Source: an uncultured Clostridium sp. | GTDB lineage: Bacteria; Bacillota; Clostridia; Lachnospirales; Lachnospiraceae | Direction: 5' to 3' | DNA length: 15,432 nt | Assembly: GCA_945946715.1 (NCBI GenBank) | Contig: CAMEWU010000031.1 | Span: forward strand, 1-15,432 | Shown here: in pieces, positions 1-6,844 of the stretch | Position numbering within the stretch: position 1 is the stretch's first letter | How the letters are laid out: every line of letters begins with the position of its first letter | The notes under the pieces: model-generated | The model's input: only the letters and a program-made list of their open reading frames with translations | Databases searched by the model: none | What the model was told of the DNA's origin: nothing | Made by a program: the position numbers and the translations under genes

Positions 1-543
1 CAGATTACCATCGAGGATATGCAAGGATTTATGGGGTTGCCTATGGATGAGATTGGCAGGCGATGCTTCCGGAATCAGGGGTTATCAGAATCACGGATTC
101 AGGAAATCATGAAGACCTGTGAACAGGAAGAAAACGATTATATCAGACGGCATGGCGGAGTATTATTTCCTAATTTAGAAGAAGTGCTGCAGGATTTATC
201 AAAGGATTATGTTCTGGCAATTGTCAGCAATTGTCAGATAGGGTATATTGAAGCCTTTTTAGAATATCATAAGTTGGGAAAGTATTTTGCGGATTTTGAA
301 AGCTTTGGTGCTACCGGATTGCAAAAAGGGGATAATATCCGACTGGTATGTGACCGTAATCAATTAGAGCAGGCAGTTTATCTGGGAGATATTCAGGGAG
401 ATTATGATTCCGCCTGTAAGGCGGGAATACCGTTTATACTGGCAGGCTATGGTTTTGGTTCAGTTGATGCGGAAGTGCCGGTGATTCAAAGCCTGTTGGA
501 ACTTCGAAAAACAGTGGAAGAAATGTTCCGGTATAACAAATAG
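1..543 (+). CDS. HAD-superfamily phosphatase, 5' end missing
   Basis: The reading frame is open from base 1, so the gene starts before the window; the ATG at 19 is probably internal. The 180 visible residues look like the cap and C-terminal core of a HAD subfamily IA hydrolase, the group containing phosphoglycolate phosphatases. Motif II is the serine of IVSNC (about 220-234), motif III the lysine of GLQKGDN, and motif IV GDIQGDYDSA (about 382-411) supplies the acidic metal ligands. Motif I (DxDxT, the nucleophile) must lie in the missing part. The likely role is hydrolysis of a small cytosolic phosphate ester; the substrate cannot be told. The thioesterase gene follows after 70 bases, possibly in the same transcript. 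Confidence 0.85.
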   Translation, partial: QITIEDMQGFMGLPMDEIGRRCFRNQGLSESRIQEIMKTCEQEENDYIRRHGGVLFPNLEEVLQDLSKDYVLAIVSNCQIGYIEAFLEYHKLGKYFADFESFGATGLQKGDNIRLVCDRNQLEQAVYLGDIQGDYDSACKAGIPFILAGYGFGSVDAEVPVIQSLLELRKTVEEMFRYNK

Positions 544-613
544 ATACAGAAACGTGTGGAAAGTATTTTGACACAGGAACATATACGTTGAAGTTTGTTG
601 GAATAGGAGAAAA

Positions 614-1033
614 ATGATAATTTACGAACATGAAGCACAATATTATGAGACAGACCAGATGGGAATTATCCATCACTCCAACTATATTCGCTGGTTTGAG
701 TCTGCCAGAATCCAGTATTTAAAAGAAATTGGCATCGACTATGGGAAATGCGAAGAAATGGGATTTATGAGTCCGGTTATGGAGGTAACCTGTACATATA
801 AGTCTATGGTGAAGTTTGGAGATACGGTTCAAATCTATACAAGATTTGAAGAGTACTCAGGTGTAAAGTTTTATGTTTCCTATGAGGTAAGAGATAAGGA
901 AACAGGAGAATTGAGGACGGTTGGAAGAAGCAAACATTGCTTTACAGATAAGAATGGAAGGCCGATTTCCTTAAAACGGTCTTTCCCGGAGATTCATGAG
1001 AAGTTCATGGAAATTTCTACACTTGACAAATAA
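614..1033 (+). CDS. Hotdog-fold acyl-CoA thioesterase, YbgC/4HBT family
   Basis: This 139-residue protein has the usual length of the family. The N-terminal signature YYETDQMGIIHHSNYIRWFE (residues 10-29) matches the YbgC/4-hydroxybenzoyl-CoA thioesterase active site, with Asp14 as the expected catalytic acid and the following G-x-x-x-H-x-N-Y block. The family hydrolyses acyl-CoA or acyl-ACP thioesters in the cytosol as a homotetramer; chain-length preference cannot be read here. ATG at 614 is preceded by TAGGAGA at about 604-610. The gene ends just before the T-box leader of ileS. A TTGACA sequence overlaps its last codons (1023-1028) and may be a -35 element for the downstream unit. Confidence 0.88.
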   Translation: MIIYEHEAQYYETDQMGIIHHSNYIRWFESARIQYLKEIGIDYGKCEEMGFMSPVMEVTCTYKSMVKFGDTVQIYTRFEEYSGVKFYVSYEVRDKETGELRTVGRSKHCFTDKNGRPISLKRSFPEIHEKFMEISTLDK

Positions 1034-1059
1034 ATTCCCATATTGTAAGGTGTAACTGG

Positions 1060-1086
1060 TTGTAATTTCAATACTTGCTTTATAGT
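1060..1086 (+). promoter_or_regulatory. Candidate promoter of the T-box/ileS unit
   Basis: A good -10 hexamer, TATAGT, lies at 1081-1086. The best nearby -35 is TTGTAA at 1060-1065, but the spacer is only 15 bases. A transcript starting near 1093 would contain the whole T-box Stem I. An alternative is TTGACA at 1023-1028 with a weak TAAGGT at 1046-1051 and a 17-base spacer. The two cannot be separated by eye. Confidence 0.4.
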
Positions 1087-1092
1087 GTTGGA

Positions 1093-1427
1093 GACATTGA
1101 AATGAATAAAAACCATAAAAAGGCAAAGATGGAGACAGTAGCTTTTCTTTGAATATCCCAGAGAGCCGGAGCAGGTGGAAACCGGTATTAGTAGAAGATT
1201 CGTGAAAATCACTCCGGAGCCGCAGACCGAAGAAGAGCAATTTTCGTAGACTCTGCCGTAATTCCTGCGTTAAGGGGAGCGTGAGTAAATGAATGGAACC
1301 TTATAGGAGATGTGTGAGAACGCATATACAGAATTATTAGAGGATATATTCAGAGCTTGTAAGAAATTAGGTGGTATAGCGAACACAGGAACCTTCGTCC
1401 TAATGGATGTTGGTTCCTTTACTTTTA
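1093..1427 (+). ncRNA. T-box riboswitch, isoleucine specifier, ileS leader
   Basis: All the main T-box parts are visible. Stem I: GGAG (1131-1134) pairs with CTCC (1212-1215) around the specifier loop, which has the AGTA motif (1137-1140) on the 5' side and GAAA-ATC-A on the 3' side. The specifier codon is ATC at 1208-1210 (Ile). The AGAGAG distal bulge (1160-1165) and an apical GGTGGAAACC (1174-1183) are also present. Antiterminator: TTAGG (1367-1371) pairs with CCTAA (1399-1403) and GCGAA (1379-1383) with TTCGT (1394-1398), leaving the seven-base bulge TGGTATA. Its TGGT can pair with the ACCA end of uncharged tRNA-Ile. The competing terminator is listed separately. Uncharged tRNA-Ile should stabilise the antiterminator and turn on ileS and the gene after it. 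The 5' end is approximate. Confidence 0.93.
1387..1427 (+). terminator. T-box-controlled intrinsic terminator
   Basis: AGGAACC (1387-1393) pairs with GGTTCCT (1412-1418). Inside, after a TT/TT mismatch, CGTCC (1396-1400) pairs with GGATG (1405-1409) around a TAAT loop. A T-rich tract, TTACTTTTA, follows. The 5' arm uses bases at 1394-1400 that the antiterminator also needs, so the two folds are mutually exclusive, as expected for a T-box switch. Confidence 0.9.
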
Positions 1428-1482
1428 TAAGCAATGTGACGAGCGGTCATCGAAAAACATTAAATTGGAAAGGAAGAGACAA

Positions 1483-4400
1483 ATGTACGAAAAGGTATCC
1501 ACGAATCTGAATTTTGTAGAACGGGAAGCAAAGGTTGAGCAGTTCTGGAAAGACAACAAGATTTTTGAAAAAAGTATTGAGGAGAAGGAAGGCTGTCCGG
1601 TATATACCTTCTATGACGGACCGCCAACTGCTAATGGAAAACCACATATTGGTCATGTATTGACCCGTGTTATTAAGGATATGATCCCTCGTTACCAGAC
1701 TATGAAGGGGCATAAGATTATTCGTAAGGCAGGTTGGGATACGCACGGTCTGCCGGTTGAATTAGAGATTGAAAAGGAACTGGGTATTGATGGTAAGGAA
1801 CAGATTGAAGCATACGGTCTGGACCCATTTATCCGGAAATGTAAGGAGTCTGTGTGGCAGTATAAGGGAATGTGGGAAGAATTCTCTAGTAAGGTTGGTT
1901 TTTGGGCTGACATGGATGACCCATATGTAACTTATCATAATACATTTATCGAGTCTGAGTGGTGGGCTCTTAAGAAAATCTGGGATGATGGCTTGCTGTA
2001 CAAGGGATTCAAGATTGTTCCATACTGTCCGCGTTGCGGTACACCTCTTTCTTCTCATGAGGTTGCACAGGGATATAAGACGGTTAAAGAACGTTCAGCA
2101 GTGGTACGTTTTAAATGTGTAGGTGAGGATGCATATTTCCTGGCATGGACAACGACTCCATGGACACTTCCATCCAACGTAGCCCTTTGTGTCAATCCGG
2201 ATGAGGAATACTGCAAGGTAAAGGCTGCAGATGGCATGGTTTATTATATGGCAAAGGCACTTCTTGACAACGTTCTTGGTAAAATTGAACGGGAAGAAGG
2301 TGTACCTGCTTATGAGATATTAGAGACTTATAAGGGTATTGATTTAGAAAGAAAGGAATATGAGCCATTATTTGAATGCACGAAGAATTATGTGGCTAAG
2401 CTTCCACAGAAAGGACATTACATTACATGCGATTCCTATGTAACGATGTCCGATGGTACCGGTATTGTTCATATTGCACCTGCATTTGGTGAAGATGATG
2501 CCAATGTGGGACGTAAGTATGAATTGCCATTTGTACAGTTCGTAAACGGTAAGGGTGAAATGACAGAAGAGACACCATATGCAGGTATGTGGGTAAAGGA
2601 TGCAGATAAAGAAGTTCTTGTAGATCTTGAGAAAGCAGGCTTACTTTTTGATGCACCTAAGTTTGAACATGAGTACCCACACTGCTGGAGATGTGACAAG
2701 CCTCTAATTTATTATGCAAGAGATACCTGGTTCATCAAGATGTCTGCTGTAAAAGATCGTTTGGTGAAGAATAATAATACGGTAAACTGGATTCCGGAAG
2801 GTATTGGTAAGGGTCGTTTTGGATCATGGCTTGAAAATGTACAGGATTGGGGACTTTCCCGTAACAGATACTGGGGGACTCCGCTTAATATCTGGCAGTG
2901 TTCCTGTGGCAAGCAGCATGCCATTGGTTCCATTGAAGAATTAAAGAGCATGAGTAGGAATTGCCCGGATGATATCGAACTTCATCGCCCATATATTGAT
3001 GAGGTAACAGTTATTTGTCCGGATTGTGGCGGCGAAATGAAGAGAGTACCGGAGGTTATTGACTGCTGGTTCGATTCCGGTGCTATGCCATTCGCTCAGT
3101 GGCATTATCCATTTGAGAATCAGGACATCTTTGAAGAGAACTTCCCGGCTGATTTCATCAGTGAGGCTGTTGACCAGACCCGTGGCTGGTTCTATTCCCT
3201 GATGGCTATTTCGACCTTATTGTTTGATAAGGCTCCATATAAGAATGTGATTGTACTTGGTCATGTTCTTGACAAAGATGGTAATAAGATGAGTAAGTCT
3301 AAGGGTAATGCAGTGGACCCAATGGAAGCCTTGAATAAGTTTGGTGCAGATGCCATTCGTTGGTACTTCTACAGTAATTCTGCTCCTTGGCTTCCAAACC
3401 GTTTCCATGAAGATGCGGTTGTGGAAGGACAGCGTAAGTTTATGGGTACATTATGGAACACATATGCATTCTATGTGCTCTATGCAGAGATTGACCAGTT
3501 TGATCCTACAAAACACACATTGGAGTATGACAAGCTATCAGTAATGGATAAATGGTTATTATCTAAGTTGCATTCTGCAATTAAGACTGTAGATGAGTCA
3601 CTTGGTGCATATAAGATTCCGGAAGCTACAAGAGCATTATCAGACTTTGTAGATGATATGAGTAACTGGTATGTGAGACGTTGTCGTGATCGGTTCTGGG
3701 CAAAGGGCATGGAGCAGGATAAGATTAATGCTTACATGACTTTATATACTGCATTAGTTGAAATTTGTAAGGCGTCTGCTCCGATGATTCCGTTCCTGAC
3801 CGAGGATATTTATCAGAATCTGGTTCGGGGATTGGATAAGTCTGCACCGGAGAGCATTCATTTGTGCGACTTCCCGGTTGCAAATGAGGAATATATTGAC
3901 AAAGACCTGGAGGCTGATATGGATGAAGTGCTTCATGTAGTTGTTCTTGGACGGGCAGCTCGTAATGCGGCAAATATTAAGAATCGTCAGCCAATTGGGA
4001 CTATGTATATTAAGGCAGAAAAGCCTCTTTCAGAGTTCTTTGTAGAGATTATTAAGGATGAGTTGAATGTGAAGGATGCTCAGTTTAAGGAGGATGTATC
4101 TGCATTTACTTCCTATAGCTTTAAACCACAACTTCGTACGGTAGGACCGAAGTATGGTAAACAATTGGGTGGTATTAAGAAGTATTTGTCAGAGGTAGAT
4201 GGCAATCAGGCAATGGCAGAGTTGAAGGAAAAAGGAGCTGTTACATTTGATGTGGATGGTGTGACTGTTTCTTTGGCAGAAGAAGACTTGCTGATTGATA
4301 TGGCACAGATGGAAGGTTATGTATCCCAGCAGGATAATAAGGTGACAGTTGTATTGGATACGAATTTAACACCAGAGCTGGTAGAAGAAGGTTTTGTACG

Positions 4401-4647
4401 TGAAATCGTATCTAAGATTCAGACCATGCGGAAAGAAGCAGATTTCCAGGTGACAGATAAGATTGCTATTTATGTTGACCAGAATGATGTCATTGCAGAA
4501 ATTGTGAGAAAAAAAGCTGATTCTATCCAACAGGATACATTGGCGAATGAGATTTTCTTCGGAGAAATGAAGGGCTTTACGAAGGAATGGAACATTAATG
4601 GAGAAAAGGTTGTTTTAGGTGTAGTGCAGGTAAATGCAATGCAATAA
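1483..4647 (+). CDS. ileS: Isoleucyl-tRNA synthetase, long eukaryote-like (type 2) form
   Basis: This cytosolic class Ia enzyme charges tRNA-Ile with isoleucine at the cost of ATP. The start is ATG 1483, with AAGGAAG at 1470-1476 six bases upstream, giving 1054 residues; an upstream in-frame TTG at 1465 has no such site. The HIGH motif is at residues 55-58 and KMSKS at 602-606. The CP1 editing domain shows the threonine-rich TTTPWTLPSN (223-232) and GTGIVHIAPAFGEDD. A Cys pair lies in CPRCG, with further Cys in HCWRC, CSCG and CPDCGG. Length above 1000 residues and GWDTHGLPVELEIEK place it with IleRS2 rather than the roughly 930-residue IleRS1. The known family property of IleRS2 is reduced sensitivity to mupirocin; the canonical HIGH here argues against the hyper-resistant variant. 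Expression is governed by the T-box upstream. Confidence 0.97.
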   Translation: MYEKVSTNLNFVEREAKVEQFWKDNKIFEKSIEEKEGCPVYTFYDGPPTANGKPHIGHVLTRVIKDMIPRYQTMKGHKIIRKAGWDTHGLPVELEIEKELGIDGKEQIEAYGLDPFIRKCKESVWQYKGMWEEFSSKVGFWADMDDPYVTYHNTFIESEWWALKKIWDDGLLYKGFKIVPYCPRCGTPLSSHEVAQGYKTVKERSAVVRFKCVGEDAYFLAWTTTPWTLPSNVALCVNPDEEYCKVKAADGMVYYMAKALLDNVLGKIEREEGVPAYEILETYKGIDLERKEYEPLFECTKNYVAKLPQKGHYITCDSYVTMSDGTGIVHIAPAFGEDDANVGRKYELPFVQFVNGKGEMTEETPYAGMWVKDADKEVLVDLEKAGLLFDAPKFEHEYPHCWRCDKPLIYYARDTWFIKMSAVKDRLVKNNNTVNWIPEGIGKGRFGSWLENVQDWGLSRNRYWGTPLNIWQCSCGKQHAIGSIEELKSMSRNCPDDIELHRPYIDEVTVICPDCGGEMKRVPEVIDCWFDSGAMPFAQWHYPFENQDIFEENFPADFISEAVDQTRGWFYSLMAISTLLFDKAPYKNVIVLGHVLDKDGNKMSKSKGNAVDPMEALNKFGADAIRWYFYSNSAPWLPNRFHEDAVVEGQRKFMGTLWNTYAFYVLYAEIDQFDPTKHTLEYDKLSVMDKWLLSKLHSAIKTVDESLGAYKIPEATRALSDFVDDMSNWYVRRCRDRFWAKGMEQDKINAYMTLYTALVEICKASAPMIPFLTEDIYQNLVRGLDKSAPESIHLCDFPVANEEYIDKDLEADMDEVLHVVVLGRAARNAANIKNRQPIGTMYIKAEKPLSEFFVEIIKDELNVKDAQFKEDVSAFTSYSFKPQLRTVGPKYGKQLGGIKKYLSEVDGNQAMAELKEKGAVTFDVDGVTVSLAEEDLLIDMAQMEGYVSQQDNKVTVVLDTNLTPELVEEGFVREIVSKIQTMRKEADFQVTDKIAIYVDQNDVIAEIVRKKADSIQQDTLANEIFFGEMKGFTKEWNINGEKVVLGVVQVNAMQ

Positions 4648-4659
4648 GGAGTAACCATT

Positions 4660-6720
4660 GTGTGTAAGGAACAAAAGAAAGAGCTGGAACAAGAGAATCA
4701 ACCGAATAAAAAGAGCATTCAGGAGCTGATAAATACGTGCCCTATTCCGATTATTGCAGTGACAGCAGTGATAATCAATTTCATTAATGAAATGCTGACC
4801 CGGCGATCGGTAGGAGATACATTTGAATTTGTCTGGCAGCATCCGTTAATGTTCTTTGTGAATGTACTAATGGTATTTGCTACATTGACTATTCCGTTAC
4901 TGTTCCGCAGACGGATGACAGGAGTGCTGTTAATTAGTCTTGTATGGCTGATATTAGGAATTCTGAATTACATTGTTTTAAGCTATCGGGTGACGCCATT
5001 TTCAGCAGTGGATATTAAATTGTTTAAATCTGTGGCGTCAATTGTAAAGCAGTATTTAAATGGTGTTGAAATTACACTAATTATAATTGCGATTCTGGCT
5101 TTGCTGGCAGGAGCGGTGGTTATGTGGTTTCGGGTACCTAAAATCGAAGGGAAATTCAGGCGCTGGCCATACTTATTACTGGCGCTGGCATCCTTTGGCA
5201 GTGCTTATGGTATAAATCAATTGGGAATTCATACAGGAAAAATTCCTACCGATTTGGGTAATATCTCATTTATGTATGATTACTGTGGATATAATTATTG
5301 TTTTGTCAGCAGTGTATTTGATGTAGGGATTCAAAAACCAAGGGATTATTCCCAAGAGACGATGGAAGCCATAAGGGGTGAGCTGGACGGGACCAGAAGT
5401 GGTATGATTACCACCCGGCCCAATATTATTATCGTTCAGCTGGAATCCTTTTATGATGTAAATAATATGAAGAATTATCAGTTTTCAGAAAATCCATTGC
5501 CTAACATGACTGCTCTTGCAGAAGGTTATACCAGTGGGTATATGACGGTACCTTCCGTCGGAGCAGGTACAGCTAATACGGAATTTGAGACCATTTCCGG
5601 TATGAGCCTGGATTATTTCGGATTCTGCGAGTATCCATATAAGACAATTTTGAAACGTACGACCTGTGAATCAATCTGTTATGATTTAGTAGAGCTTGGT
5701 TATACCAGTACTGCGATACACAATAACCGGGGAAATTTCTATAGCCGGAATAGTGTATTCAAGAAATTAGGATTTCAGAATTTTGATTCAGTGGAATATA
5801 TGAACGATCTGGAATATAACCAGTTGGGATGGGCAGACGATTCAGTGCTGACAGAAGAAATTCTAAAAACCATACAGTCTACAGATTCGCCGGATTTTAT
5901 TTATACCATTACGGTGGCATCTCATGGTGCTTATCCGGCAGAAGGAATGGAAGATACACCAAGGATTACACTGGAAGGCGAACCGGATGAGGAACGTGCT
6001 AATAAGTTTACTTATTATGCAAATGAAATTTACAATACCGATGAATTCGTAGGTGAATTGGTGGCTGCACTTTCTGAATGTGATGAACGATGTATTGTAT
6101 TGTTTTTTGGTGATCATTTACCTACACTGGATATTACAGATGATGAACTGAAGAATCAAACCACTTTTCAGACATCCTATGTCATGTGGGACAATTTTGG
6201 ATTAGAGGAAGAAGATTGTGATTTGTCAACCTTTCAAACCACTGCTTATATATTAAGCCGTCTGGGATATAATAATGGATTGTTGACAAAATTTCATCAA
6301 CAGTGTAAAGATGATCCGGATTATGATAAAAAACTGGAATTATTGGAATACGACATGCTGTATGGAAAACGGTATGTATATAATCAGGTGAATCCATTTG
6401 ATGCTACAGAACTGAACATGGGTGTGGAGCCAATTACCATTTCTCATGTATATGAACGGTATGGTAATCTGTATGTTATGGGCGAGAATTTTACCGATGC
6501 CAGTTATGTATATGTAAATGGAGATAAAAAGGATACAGAACTGGAGCAGGGACGGTATCTGGTTGTAAAAGATATTGATTTGGAAGATGGAGACCGTATC
6601 CGGGTACGGCAACTGGCAGCAGGAAAGACAAAACTAAGTAAAACCGAAGAATATATTTATCGGGAAAGTCCGATGATAGAGACAGATGACATGCCGGAGA
6701 GTGAGGAATCTTCAAAGTAA
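4660..6720 (+). CDS. LtaS-family membrane phosphoglycerol transferase / sulfatase-fold protein with an extra C-terminal domain
   Basis: The start is GTG 4660: AAGGAG (4646-4651) overlaps the ileS stop and sits eight bases upstream. The 686-residue protein has five predicted membrane spans (about 27-46, 62-82, 86-109, 136-157, 168-188) and then an extracellular sulfatase-like domain, the architecture of lipoteichoic acid synthase. The metal and catalytic residues are in place: Glu262 in VQLES, nucleophile Thr304 in GAGTANTEF, and Asp485-His486 in FFGDHLP. Such enzymes move glycerol phosphate from phosphatidylglycerol to a glycolipid or polymer outside the membrane. Residues about 587-665 form an additional beta-rich domain resembling IPT/TIG or Ig-like folds, which plain LtaS lacks. 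The acceptor is unknown, so ltaS is not assigned. With 12 bases to ileS and no promoter between, it is probably cotranscribed under the T-box. Confidence 0.88.
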   Translation: MCKEQKKELEQENQPNKKSIQELINTCPIPIIAVTAVIINFINEMLTRRSVGDTFEFVWQHPLMFFVNVLMVFATLTIPLLFRRRMTGVLLISLVWLILGILNYIVLSYRVTPFSAVDIKLFKSVASIVKQYLNGVEITLIIIAILALLAGAVVMWFRVPKIEGKFRRWPYLLLALASFGSAYGINQLGIHTGKIPTDLGNISFMYDYCGYNYCFVSSVFDVGIQKPRDYSQETMEAIRGELDGTRSGMITTRPNIIIVQLESFYDVNNMKNYQFSENPLPNMTALAEGYTSGYMTVPSVGAGTANTEFETISGMSLDYFGFCEYPYKTILKRTTCESICYDLVELGYTSTAIHNNRGNFYSRNSVFKKLGFQNFDSVEYMNDLEYNQLGWADDSVLTEEILKTIQSTDSPDFIYTITVASHGAYPAEGMEDTPRITLEGEPDEERANKFTYYANEIYNTDEFVGELVAALSECDERCIVLFFGDHLPTLDITDDELKNQTTFQTSYVMWDNFGLEEEDCDLSTFQTTAYILSRLGYNNGLLTKFHQQCKDDPDYDKKLELLEYDMLYGKRYVYNQVNPFDATELNMGVEPITISHVYERYGNLYVMGENFTDASYVYVNGDKKDTELEQGRYLVVKDIDLEDGDRIRVRQLAAGKTKLSKTEEYIYRESPMIETDDMPESEESSK

Positions 6721-6844
6721 CAGTCATGTAAGAATCCTGTAAGAAACAAGGATTGGGTATTGTAGATTTTTCCTATTTCTGATAAAATGGAATGTGTTTT
6801 TGATATGATTGAAAGATCAATATGCTAAGGAGGCAATAAGGGGA

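Noticed and set aside
568..600. TTGACA in the gap before the thioesterase gene
   Set aside because: No acceptable -10 hexamer lies 16-18 bases downstream, so it is probably chance.
1465..1482. Upstream TTG start for ileS
   Set aside because: The ribosome site AAGGAAG lies inside this extension and is correctly spaced for ATG 1483, where homology to IleRS N-termini also begins.
1310..1510. Short open reading frame (66 codons) starting in the ileS leader
   Set aside because: It lies across the T-box antiterminator and terminator and into ileS in another frame. The RNA structure explains the sequence, and the protein has no recognisable features.
6733..6754. Possible terminator after the LtaS-like gene (AATCCT...AGGATT)
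   Set aside because: The stem is only six to eight pairs with a bulge, and the T-run is distant and interrupted. It may slow transcription, but it is not convincing as a terminator.
6760..6809. Promoter elements before glgP (TTGTAG/TAAAAT; extended TGATATGAT)
   Set aside because: Neither pair has both a good -35 and a good -10. A promoter is expected here but cannot be placed by eye.
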